Assembly: GCF_020882245.1 (NCBI RefSeq) | Contig: NC_083598.1 | Coordinates: 77,009,714 to 77,073,713 of the forward strand | DNA from: Rhopalosiphum padi | Taxonomy: Eukaryota; Arthropoda; Insecta; Hemiptera; Aphididae | Direction of reading: 5' to 3' | DNA: 64,000 nt | Shown here: positions 48,400 through 61,489 of the stretch, one piece after another | Numbering within the stretch: position 1 is the first letter of the stretch | How the letters are laid out: each line of letters opens with the position of its first letter | Position numbers and translations under genes: made by a program | The notes under the pieces: generated by a model | The model's database searches: none | What the model saw: only the letters and a program-made list of their open reading frames with translations | Told to the model about the DNA's origin: nothing

Positions 48400-51300
48400 A
48401 TGATATGCTTATGCTCAATTACTATTTTTTTTAATTATTAATTATCTCTTTATTAATATTTTTTATTTTGTATTTTTACATGTAAAAGATACCTGATTGT
48501 ATCTATATACATAGATATATTTATAAATATGTTTTTACCTCGTGTATAGTAGAGAAGCTTATATTATCTCATACGTAGAGCAATAATTGTTTGTTAATGT
48601 TAAAACCATTTTATACATATGATTATATGAAATAAGTTTGGCTAAACATTTTCCTATAAAATAAACTTTAACTGTTATTTCTTTTGAAAGTATCATATGT
48701 TTGAATTATAGGTACAGTTTTTTTTAGAGACGGCCACTTCATCTTTTAATAGAAATATTAAAAAAAAAAACTAAATAAATATGAAATATGAAATTTAGTA
48801 TTGATTGTATACGGTTCTCATGTAATATTATTATTATACCTATATTTAATTTATATTGATCTATGAAGTAAGTACTATATTCAAGATTTAGTTTGAAAAA
48901 ATTGTTCTACTATATAGTATTGTAATATTATATACACATACCTATTGGTTATCTTGCTTAGGAATTAAAACATAATAAATTATATTATAATATTTTATCT
49001 TAAAATTTTCAGTGTGACTATACAAGTTGTGATGGGCTAAGCCTCCACAAGCCCCCCCAAATTAATCACGTGTATTAGGTATAATAATGTTTAATTATTG
49101 CCATAAAAAATATAAGCCGTATACAAAAATAATGAAATTTGTATGTTAATATTGTGTTACTTTATATTTATAACCGCTTATATTTGTTATTTGTAACAGA
49201 CACTTATTCATCGTGACATTGAATTTCATAAAATCAGATATATAAAATTACATCAGTACACATAATAATATTATCATATATTTTCAAGGTTCTTATACTA
49301 TGGTATTTAGGACAAAATACGGTAGGTATTATACCAACTAAAAATCCAGACGTCTTTTTCAAATAATTAAAATTAAACTTGAAAAACTTTGAATAAGTAA
49401 ATAAGGTAAACGTGCAGAAGTCTTAAAATCAAGAATAAAATATTTTACAGTTTTTGTGAAATGTATATTCTTATCGGACATTTTACTTTTTATATAAGTT
49501 GTGTTTACAGTCACCATAAAAAACTTGTGTTTTAACAGAATGGCTTGCTATATTGTAACTATGTATATACGTAAGAAATAAAACGAACAAAATCGTTTAC
49601 CATCGTAGGTACATATAATTATTAATTGGGCTTATACTGCTGCAATGCATATTTCAATGGTACGATTTTTAATATTTTAATTAAACTCATTTTCGTCGCT
49701 ATAAGAAGACATATAGGTGCGTTACTCCAGCTGCTGCAGTCACACAAACACAGTAATGCGTATCTGTGCTATAAATAAATAATAATAATAATAAATGACA
49801 ATAATATATATAATTTGTTTCTATTTTTCCTTAACTTTTAAAATCCAATTTAAAACCGATAAAACGATTGTTGACGCGTGGTAATAATATTGTATATAAT
49901 GTACATGATATAGCATATATATATATAATATATGTTATAGGTATCATACGGCATAGTATGTGAAAATATCTGATTCGGCTTTCGAGCCAACTATAATAAT
50001 ATTTTATGTTTTAAGAATCATTTAACTTCACGTGCGGGACTATTCATCTGGACATATTATTATTCGTTATATTGTATTATGAATAAAATATAATATATCC
50101 GACAGCAGTGACCCGCCGAGCTGCAGTGATGCACCAAACCTTTATGTCTATAGCGACTTCTGCGCGGGAATCGATCTTATAAAAAAAAAAAAGACAATGA
50201 TGTGTACGTGTATAATATAAGTATAATGTTATATTGTCATGGAACCAGTGTATGCGAGGTGTAACGTCAAAATCCGCGGGACGTTTCATCCCGATCGCTG
50301 CAATAAATGCTATACCGACTAATATATTTTACTATAATATAACGCGGATATGAATAATTATGCGAATAATAGAATATGGGTTCAATATGTTGTGTGGTAT
50401 TTTTTTTCAATTTTCAATTACTACACTAAATCCGTGTAGGTACTCGCCAACGGGTTGAAAGGTATATATTAATACTGTTAGATATAATATATTGAATAAT
50501 CCCTCGCATTCATGTGTATAGTAGTCGTTCGTTTTTCCGATTTGAGTCCATTGCCCATTCGAATGCACATTTATATCGATATATGATACAATATATTATA
50601 TAATAAGTGTATAGATACCCATCGCGTACTTCTAATGCAACGTTATGTATTATGGCGGACGTGTTAATGGACTGAGTGTATATTATGGAGGTCGTTGTGT
50701 GCCGCGAAGTAGGTACTTTCAACTATATGCGTAATATATTGAATACCACACGTATAATATGTATATACATATATAATGACGACCACCCCACCACAGTAAA
50801 ACAAAATGAGTATTTTCGTATACGTTTCCTAGATTAATTTTAGACAACCCCGTGCAGGGTTCGGTATGAGGTGTGTGTGGTCCGAGCGCAATAAAAATAA
50901 ATAAAAAAAGAAAATAAGAGCAACGGGACAGAACACGGCTTCGGCGGCGGAGGAATATTTGCTGTATTTTAATTTTAGAATCTCCTCCTTGTTACGTAAT
51001 AATAATAATAATATTACATATATTATCGTAAACATTCGCAGCTTCGGCGGGCAGACGTCTCGCGTATAGCGCACACGAGTGTGTAAAATATGTAGGTATA
51101 CACTTATACGCGCGCAAGAGTGTACGGGCCAAAACGTCCATTAACGAGCTGAGTGTAAATTATTTCTCGAGAGAGAGACATTATACGATGGGATATTTAC
51201 TATAATAAATTATTATAATACATTATTATGTATTATCGTACGGGCCGCCGTCGTAGAGCGATTTAAGTATAATAACATTGTTGTACACATTTTTTGTTTC

Positions 51301-52900
51301 AGCATGTGTATATACTTATACATATATATTATTATTGTCGTCATTGAGACGTTTCCAAAACGTGTTTTCCCTTTTATAATAATTACGCCTAATAAAAATC
51401 AACTGCAACTGCCGTTGTGTCAATTGCGTGATAACTGATAATAGCTGTCCACCCTGCCGTTATACCTACAGATATATTATATAGGTATACGTATAATGAA
51501 TAATGATATAATATTATTATATACGTGTAATACACGTTATCATGTTAAGTACCCATAAGCAGGCATCAGTACCAGTGCTGCAACTACGCATTACGTGCTG
51601 GTTTGCAGACCCTTAATTGGGGCCTAAATATTATTTCAAAAAGTATTTACCTACTGTAAATAAGATAAATGGTAGCTATAGCGTTTATATTATTGTAGTT
51701 CTTAATCGTTTTACAATTTTATATTACTTTTACTTCATTCTAATAGTTTTTACATTAATTAATATGAATAAGTGAAATGTGTGTCGCAAACCTATTTGAA
51801 CACAAATTGTTTAAATGTTTATAGAGTACCTACGTAATTCTACTTTAACTGACTTTTAAGTCTATTTTCAATACAACAGTTTGAATAATATTAAAAAATT
51901 CAAATAATATTTTGGATAAAGCATTCATACAAAATAATTCTGTTACAAGAAACCTACAATTTTAATGTAGCTGCATAATATGAATGAATTATTATTGCTG
52001 TTATTATATTAATACATAGCTTATATATAAAATGAATTGTATTTGAATGAATATAATACATTTGTTAATATAATATATACGAGAATTATATTTTATATGT
52101 AATATAAAAACCGACATTGTTGAATTGCGATTACTATTATTTTCTACAAATTTGTGTAGGTGTACCTTTATTATATATTTGTTTTAAAATAATCGATAAA
52201 TATATCTAAATATATAAACTGCAATTTAATATTTATTCACATATTATATTATATAGTTAAATTTTAACTTTTTACCTTATTTTGATAATTTGTAAAATTG
52301 TATTAAATACATGGCATTTTCTTATACTTAAAATTTTATAGTATATGTACAATAATTTATAGATGTTGCATTTTAAAAATTTATACCATATCATTACATA
52401 TTACATAGTATCTATAAATCTATTTGTAGTGTTTTATCCCGGTGAGTTAATTTTTAATAATCAACAATGCCGTAAAATTTATTTACGCAGTCATATATAT
52501 GTAATTAAATAATAAAAGTCACTTTTTTCACGTATCTTCCAGCTAATAAATGACATAACATTTATACAAAACAATAAACTCATTTTTTTTATTATTGTTC
52601 CATTGCGCATAATATGTCAAAAACCCATTTGTTCATTTGTTATATCTTTTAGTTCGAGATAAGTGAATATGATGTTTTATATTAAATCAAATAGAGTATA
52701 ATAGTAATTAATGAAGGTTTTAAGAGGATGACACCAAACCATGTTTTTTCCCTAAATTAATTTATAGGTTTTCATAACTCTTCTGCGTGGTACGCATGCT
52801 ATCTATGTATGCCGTTATGTGTTATCTTATATTTTATAGACGATGTTCTTTTTTCGTACCTACCTATATTGAAACCATAAGATAAAATACATGTTTTGGG
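48400..52900. other. Gene-free stretch
   Basis: Mostly AT-rich. GC-richer patches lie at 50.1-50.3 and 50.85-51.1 kb without a coherent frame. Fragments at about 49.03-49.07 kb (GGGCTAAGCCTCCACAAGCC) and 51.56-51.63 kb look like decayed transposon pieces. An acceptor-like TTTTTTGTTTCAG ends near 51302 with AATAAA about 90 bp on; this is unsupported otherwise. ATA/TAA triplets are at 50998-51012. Confidence 0.4.
52719..52745. repeat. Short match to the foldback element end
   Basis: TTTAAGAGGATGACACCAAA resembles the terminus of the element at 47973 (TTAAGAGGACACCATACC) with a short insertion. No partner arm was found within the next few hundred bases, so it may be a solo end, a decayed relative or chance. 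Confidence 0.25.
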
Positions 52901-52919
52901 AAGATAGGTTTCGGTTTAT

Positions 52920-53540
52920 TTCGCGCACCCGCAGAACTGTAGTAATATCGTCGTTTTCGGGAGCCGGCACTTCAGTGCGAATTTCCCACTAAAGCGTCGA
53001 AAAAACAGAGCGCCCGCAAAAGTCGCGGCGGAAATCGATAGAAACGGTAAAAAAATGCGATCGCGTCGCGTCCGGACTCGTGATGGCTGTGGCGGTATCT
53101 GTCGGACACGCGACTGCGGTCGGTCGCGGCGAGCGCGGTGCCGCCGGCGGCGGACCGGATTTATATTAACAACAAAACGCAACGACATCGTACCGCCGCC
53201 ACGAGTCCGCCGGACAGCTCTCTCCACATTTTGGCAACCACCGGTTCGCGCCGCCGACCGGCACCCGTGGCGGCCATCGCCGCGGTAACCGTGGCGACGG
53301 CCACTCCTCCGACTGCCGGGCGCCCGGTCTGTCGGGCTCCGGCGGCTCTCCCGTTCCGGTCGCCACTGGCAACGCGCGCGCGACCATGTTTCCTCCCGGT
53401 CGGAGGCGGATCGATGGCACGACGTTCGCGATAACCGAGAAATAATGATAATGACGGGAACGTGTATTATTATTATTATTATTATTACGACGACGACAAT
53501 AATGAACGGAGCTGTGCGCGCGATCTGCTGCGACTGTATC
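52920..53540. promoter_or_regulatory. Most GC-rich CpG island of the window
   Basis: About 500 bp of dense CpG between AT-rich flanks. It contains three PHO-type cores (ATGGC 53083-53087, GCCAT 53273-53277, ATGGC 53414-53418) and a CTCTCTCC GAF-type site at 53218-53225. Open frames of 208 and 150 codons (minus) and 98 and 77 codons (plus) overlap one another; they are Arg/Pro/Ala-rich, show no domain and pass through an (ATT)n repeat. This symmetry argues for a regulatory island rather than a coding exon. PHO plus GAF sites make a PRE or promoter plausible. It lies on the Abd-B side if the orientation is as in Drosophila. Confidence 0.4.
53466..53488. repeat. (ATT)n triplet repeat
   Basis: Seven to eight ATT units followed by ACG units. 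They give an Asn or Ile run in overlapping minus-strand frames. Confidence 0.92.
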
Positions 53541-53559
53541 ATTACATATTCCGTCGTCT

Positions 53560-56500
53560 CCGTCGCAGCCTCTTTTACCCGTGTTTTTTAACACTACAAC
53601 GTTATTTATATATTTCAATAATATTATTATAATATGTACTACAATGGAGACGACGTGACTTTGTTTCGTCGATCCGCGTGTACAAGAATCTTCGATTTCC
53701 GACCAACATGTTCCGGTGCCTACATGTATGCGGTCTGTCGGTTTTTTATTTTTCGTTTCACCGCACCTATATAGGTGTACCTATATATATGCGATGCCCG
53801 TTGTAGCATTTCTAACGGACTGATATAATATAATATTATAACCGTTTACCGCCGCACGCGGTTTATGCGCATACCAATTATTGTTATAAAATAACATGAC
53901 AATATTGCCTATATACACTGCTATATTATATACTGTGCTATGACGTATTATGATAATCAATACGATTTATTTTATTGAAATAATATAATATATATATATA
54001 TATGTACGTCTTATGCGGTGTTAGATAGTGTTATATATATATATATCCAAATATCGCGTTCCGATGGGTATATACTACCTCTGTATATAGGTAGCTATAT
54101 CGATGAGACCCTCTCAAACCCATGTTTGGTATTTTTTCTTCTTCTAAATATCGTCCTTACGACGTTGCTTTGTACAAGAATTATCTTCCGTTTGTCCGAC
54201 TGTATACTAACGAAAAGGATATCGTCTACGTCCTACGCATTGACCACATGAAACAACAATATTATTTGGAAAATCTCGAGTTATATAAATATTCGATGTA
54301 GAACTACAACGGTTATATTATAGCCACGTACCTATATATATATAACCTGCTTCCGCACTAAAATGAAAATAATATAACTTTGCTACCTTACAAACCGTGA
54401 TATTATATATTCAATGTTTATTTAAATCCATCTTTGATTTTCACACAAGCCATTATATCATAATTATTTTAAATCACGGGTGCAGATGTATGCTATAAAC
54501 CTATTATAATCAGACGACTGCAGTTATTGGGTTCAATTAAAACCTCTCAGTACTTTTATATCGATAGATATCTATAGCTATATATAGACATAATATACTG
54601 CAGGAGCGCACATTCACGAATACCTATCGTATGTTTTATTATAATATTTTAATTTATAATAACCGTAAACGCGGCCCTATGTGAGAATAATAGTTGTTTT
54701 CCCAAGTTTACATTCGATTTATTTAAACGTCTACATCTCTCAGTGTGACTTATATTCCTGAAGGCTATGCTATTATTAATGTATAATACCCAACTATACA
54801 TTATTATTATAATTGTTATATATTATTTCAATGTCGCACATCGGTAAAAAAATATGTTGGTAAACTGACTTAAGTCAGTTATAAGTTATTATTTATGACT
54901 GTTTAATTATCTACTGCGAATGTATGTAGGTGTGAATGATAGAATGCAATACAACAATACATAATAGACGGTCGTTATTAGGTAGTTATTATGCACTAAA
55001 TAATATGTATATAGGACATAGGTATACTTATAAATATATAGATTATAGATCAATATTATTATTTTATACCTAATTATATTTACCTAAATTTACATATTAT
55101 ATAATATATATACATTATCAACAGGGTGTCATTTAATTATGCTTAAAAAAAAATACTAATGTACACAAAATCCAAATGAATGTCAATATAATTTAATATA
55201 TTATTTATACGATTTTAATTTTTTATATATAGATGATTTATTGTATATTGATATATATATAGGTAGGTACCTAGTATGTGTAATACAATTATTTGTATTT
55301 TTTTAAAGACTCCCTACACTTCTAAACCGTGTATTTATTAATTAGAAATGTTCGTTTTACGCAGACAGTGCTATACTAACACTGAGTCGAGAGTCAAAAA
55401 ATCTTAAATCATTGTGACCACACGATACAAAAACCTGATTATACACTCTTTCAATGCAATGAGTACAATATATTATTGAGGAATGAAACCATTGGCCTCT
55501 TTCAAGGTCCTATCTACAAGGACATTATATATTATTAATAAATTAAGATTATATGTTAACCCTTAACATAATTATATTATTATAATAGTTTGTTTACTCC
55601 ACTTGACGTTACCAAAAACCCTTGAAATATTCTTCACCGTTAAAAAAAAAAAATCATCTACTTAAAACATGACAATATTTGTTTGATACGCATTAGTTTA
55701 ACATAATATATTTAGATACTGTTTACAATAATTGGATATCATGCTGTATATGAATCTATATATTGGATATAGTAGTGTCAAATATATGTAGAATACATAA
55801 TATTTGTAAATTATGGGGTCAACGTATGTATACAGTTTTGGTAAAATGGAGTTCAAAAACAAATACAACATATACTTATAAGTACTCGAGATTGATAAAT
55901 ACTGGAACTTAATCGAAATATATGTCAGTATAATATTCATGATATATTTAGGTGTTTTGTATCTGTATATACAAGTATAATATATATATACTATGATAGC
56001 ATTCAAAACAGCGTAGTTTGAACAATATTTAAGCTAATGCGGTTAGTCATGTATAGTTTATATTATGTTCATTACATACGTTATATACTTACCACAATGA
56101 TGATTTATAAAATAAATCAAAAACATAATTACTTTACATAATAAGGCAATATTGTAATATACGAATAGGGTATAGGATGACATTGTATCAACCATACACA
56201 GCGCATGAACTTATTATTTATTGTTCATAACAATATTATTTTAATACATGATTTAATGTTATAATAATTATAAATCAAATACGTGTTTGTGGATAATATA
56301 TAAAAACTAAAAATGAGGTATATTATATATGTAAAATGACAATTTGTGGTACCGTCTAGGAAATTGAAAACGTCAAAAACTTAAACATTATGGGAAAACA
56401 TTGGAAAATTACATATTTAAGATAAGTGTGCATATATATATATTAGTAATCAGATATTATGTTATGTATAAGACTATATATATTCTTATTTCTTTAACAT

Positions 56501-59500
56501 TTTGGCGTTATTCTTAATGCATTATTATTGTAACATTTATAGCTATAAGAAGTCTATAGGTATATAATATATATAATTAATAGAATAAGAAAATTATTAT
56601 ATAGACAGCAGAATATCTAATTGTATAATGAATTTTAATCTCACAGTTTTCAAGCATTAGTTTATTAATATACATATTATAGTATACACTATATAATAGG
56701 TAGCTATTGGCATATTGCCTATTACACTTGAGCTACAGCACAAAATTAGCTATAATTTATCAATAATTATCATATTATTCTGAAAGCCTCAGTCCGGCTT
56801 TATATAATATACAACGAATAAAAAATATTGTAATTTCTTAATTGATTAAAGACATTTAAATTATACTAAATAGATTATAAAAATAATTTGAATGTTAAAA
56901 ACCAATCAAGAAAATAAAAATGTTTCATTTGCATTGAAAATTCTTCAAAACAATATATACACGAAAATGACGTCATCAATCGATATTATTTTCTGTATAA
57001 TATGTTATTTTTTAAACGTGCTGTGGGTCCGTGTATACTGTGTGTGTGTGTGTATGTCTGTCATTAGCACATTCCATAGAACGGCTCAAGGGCGTCGCCA
57101 CAGCCACACTATTATAATAATATATTATGCTCGCGCGCGTGTAAGATAAAACTCGCTACGGCAGCGTAGCGAGTATTGTGCCGGGCGATGAGGTCTATTT
57201 GTTATTTTTTAGATATTTTATTTTAGATTTTTCTTACCAGTCATACGTGTACGCATTTACGGTTGAAGAGAAAAACGTGCAATAACCTTTCAAACGAATA
57301 TATGAGCAATATACTCGTATATATTTACCTCATATGTACCTATTATATTATTTATCAAAATATTCACCTGTGTGCGTCGCGGACTGCCGCTATAGAATTA
57401 TCTAAATCTCATCGAAACACGAGTTATGAATAACATTGTACAATATTCATTCAATAATAATATTTAGTAATAATAATAACAATCGTTAATAGTATAGGTA
57501 TAATAATAAATTAAATAACAATATACAATAATATATCGTAAGTATAAAAAATTTTTTATTAATAACACGTCTCGTTAGATTGGCGCACTTATTTTGATAA
57601 TATCTATTACTGTCCGGAGATAAACAAAACAGAGTTGTTGGAAAACAAAAACCGTTTATAGCTATTATTATTACTTTTTTTTTAGGTGCCGCAAAATAGC
57701 AACCAGTAGGTGTATAATGTATATATATATAAATATGTATATATTATAATAACCATATTATTGTGACTGTAGTGAAAGACTTTGCGCACTTTGCATACAT
57801 ACGGCAGCCGACGATGAGCGACTTCGCCTTTATGGCGCAATAAAGACGCGTGTTAAACACATTATAAACGTGTAAAATAGAAATATACGTTTTTTATTAG
57901 ATGTTAAATATCGGGTTTAATAATAATATGTATGTATATTATATACAAAATAAAACTGTTTACGATCGAGAAAAAAAATACAAACGAATTAATTGAACAT
58001 CACGAGTTTTAAAAGTACCTACTTATAGTATTAATTATTACAAACACCATACGGTGCCTATATACAGTATACACTATATTAAACTATATTATGAGCACCC
58101 TTATGTATGTACGATTCTACTTTGGTAAACCGTAAATTTTATTAATATAATAATATTACTTAATATTATATACTGTTGTACATTTGTTACCACTCGAATT
58201 TATTATTATTGGGATTTATACCGGTGCACAAACATTTATGCATAATGTGATCTTTATTTTTTGTTTCTGTTAGCGAATTGTATTTACCTAATCGTACTCG
58301 AGAACATCTCTGGGCTTTGGCTCAGTTGTTGAGTGGGTGGGTTGTTGTGTGTATAAGTGTGTGTGTGGAGGAGGATAAATCATATTTTTTGAACACGCTG
58401 TAATGCTGTATACAATAATCGCTCATACTATTAATAAATAAAAAAAATGTATAATATGTCTGTGAAACTCATTAGAAACCAAACATACAATTAAAAGTAA
58501 TCGTCTGGCATAATATGTAATGTTATATGTAATATTATGTAAAAAAAAATAAGAATATAATATATAAATTATACAAAATGTACTTTTTGGTACCGAACGA
58601 AGTTTAAGTAGCTTATTATAGTAATGATTGTCGAGTTCAATATGTCGATATAGATTGTATGTATTATTGTTTTTGTATATTTTCTTGTATGTACTTGTTT
58701 TAGGATTATTTTTCAAAATCCATTTGAGCCTAATTTATTTAATTATTGATTACAAAATGTTTTTTTTTTTTTTTTTACAGTAGATAATAGGTACATATTG
58801 TACATACTATATATATATATTATAGTACATATTGAAATACGCAGGGATGTGTCAGTTTATGTATAGCAAAATTTTTAGATTTGTCTGAAACGTAATTTAT
58901 TTAATTGGTACTTTAGAAAGACTTTAGCGGAAACCTTAACTGTGACATATACCTATATGGTCTTCGGATTAAAAAAACTAATAAAAACAACTGAGCGTTC
59001 TAAATTTTCCATCTGAAAAAGCTGTTCTCTTTTTCCCGACCTCGCTTTATTTTTATATTATTTTTTTAACGTTTTAGAACATGGTGTAATAAATAATGTA
59101 TGTAGTTAGTTTTTAATAATTATCAGTGGATATTTGTTTTCAAATTCTAAAAATCTTTTTATTTCCTGAGTTAATTCCCATTTCAAGATATAAAAAAACT
59201 AACACTATATAATATACTTGTATAATATGACTAAGTAGTGCAAATAATAGTAATATAATATTATATATTATGCGTAATGTAGACGGCGCGGCATGCATGG
59301 TCATATACGATACACTACTCAGGACGGGCCATAAGTCTAAATGAAAAACGATCGGGGAAATTCGTAAAATGTTCTCGTGAAACGGCTGGTACGTAATATA
59401 TTGTATACAAAGGCATTGGCTACGACTGGGCGCGTATATTATATTGTATTGTAATATATTATATTGCTGCACGCGATCGAAATTGTGTTACACGAAACAG

Positions 59501-61480
59501 TTTTTTGTTTTTATATATTTTAAGTATATTATTGTATAATACGCAGGGACGACCCGCACGTGCGCTCTATTACATATATATATATTATGTTACTATGTGC
59601 TTTTAAACTAAGAATTCTGTTCCCATCGGACAAAGGCTCATTAATAATATGGCGTAAAGCGACTGAGCTTGTTAGACGACATATTATTTTATCATAATAT
59701 CGGTATAATAATTTATATAAATTATGCTGTACGGTACACGTATATTAAATAGCTTATGGAATTATATTAAACGTGACGTACATAGGTAATTTATAGATAT
59801 CATATATATATATATATAATAAATATTATATGTTGGTAACAACTACACGTCTTCGCCTAGCTCTTTCCACTTTCTAATTTTTATATACGATTCCGTCTAG
59901 TAGGTAATCGATATATAATGGTAGGTATACCGTATAGATATCGCATGTTATTACCACTGTGGCACTTTATTATAGTTTGTTGTATTTCGTCGTCGCTATA
60001 CAGTTTTTGTATACGTATTATGCATTCTACTGTAGTAGAGATTCATATCACTTAGTCTGGTTATAACTTACAGTATACGCGTTTGTACAATTGTTATTGT
60101 CTATTGGTTTAGACTGTTCATGAGTTCAAAGTCTATTAGAGTATATAAAATGTCTGTTATTGTAATTATTATATTGGCACTTATATATAAGCTATTTATT
60201 AAATTAGTAGCATATTATATGTATACAATGCATACACGTGTGTTCAGTGATTATCAGTTCAATAGATAAACAGTATAGGTACCTATATAACTATATAAGT
60301 AAAATCAAAAATTCCGTTCACGTATAGTGTATACCATATCACTTAAATTATAATATTTATCAATATACCTATGTGGCTACTGGCTATGTATGATACTATA
60401 TTCCTAATGTATGATATTATGTTTTGGTATTTTTATTTATCAAAAAATTAACTGTTTTTGTTCTGCACATACCTTATTAACGATCATACCTATCTAGGCT
60501 ATAAAATATAATAAATAATTACAATTTTAAAATTGTATTATTATTATTATTTTTTTCCTGGAGGTTGTTCAATAGTGTTCATATTTATTTTGCGATATTA
60601 CATAATATATATATTACAGTAAAGTCCTGCAATATATAAGTAGCACAAATTGTCATTGTTCATATTCTAAAAGCATCTCGATCTGGCCAAGGCAACACTA
60701 TGTAGCAGTAACATAACATAATTCTATAACACATAATAAAGTATGGGTGGGCCAAGAGAAACAATCATGCAAAGTGATCCTGCAATAGCATAACATAGAC
60801 TGACGTTTGCTTTTATTTCAATGACTATTAATCGATTTATTTCTATGTGCATTATATGTATTAACATTTCGCATTATGAAATGACTTGGTTTATTTTACT
60901 TACATTGATCCACAGTGTTTTTATTTTGTTGACGTTTGGTCAACCAATAAAAGATATTGCAAACTCAAAGATATTGAACGATATTGGTTTTTAACATTGA
61001 TTGTATATTTAACATTAAAAGGGTTTTAAAATTCTATGAAATTTATTGTTATTTTCATTTGAAATATTAATCTGGTCTTAACCAATTACAGAAAACACAA
61101 AAGTAAGAATATTTATTTTATAATTTGATGTCATGTCATATATTCGCTACGTATATATTACTATATATATAGTGTTTTTAGTGGATGTATAGTTATTAAA
61201 TGAAATCTATTCAAATAAAAAGTCCTAATTTATGGTAGATACGATAAATGAGAATTTAAAAAAATTAAAATTAAACTACTATAACACTTTGTATAATATT
61301 ATACATAATATAGAAAACTAATTGAGGTTAAACAAGTTTTTGATTAAAAGTTAAAACTTAGAAGAAAATTATTTGAATATATCAATGATCGACTGCGTAG
61401 ATAATGTTATGTGAGTTTATACGTGTATCTATTATAAAGTAATTAAAAATACACCGAAGAGTTATGCACGTGCGGACGGG
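53560..61480. other. Long gene-free stretch
   Basis: AT-rich with scattered CpG patches. A minus-strand GTG-GTAAGTAT donor (about 56090) and an ACT-GTAAGTTAT donor (about 60068) stand alone. A plus-strand acceptor of nine Ts then AG at 57684 precedes a 24-nt GC-richer segment ending TAG-GTGTAT; this is too little for an exon call. A palindromic GC-rich phrase (CTCGCTACGG...AGCGAG) sits at about 57151-57174. Nothing else is supported. Confidence 0.45.
58760..58776. repeat. Poly-T tract
   Basis: Seventeen or more Ts followed by ACAG. It resembles an exaggerated acceptor, but no exon-like sequence follows. Confidence 0.85.
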
Positions 61481-61489
61481 ATAAAAAAC

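Noticed and set aside
52916..53618. Open frames of 208 and 150 codons on the minus strand
   Set aside because: Same problem: CpG-rich, stop-poor DNA read in several frames, with Ile/Asn runs from an ATT repeat and no recognisable homeodomain or other motif.
58760..58800. Very strong poly-T acceptor
   Set aside because: Followed by AT-rich DNA with immediate TAG and no exon-like composition; most likely a homopolymer.
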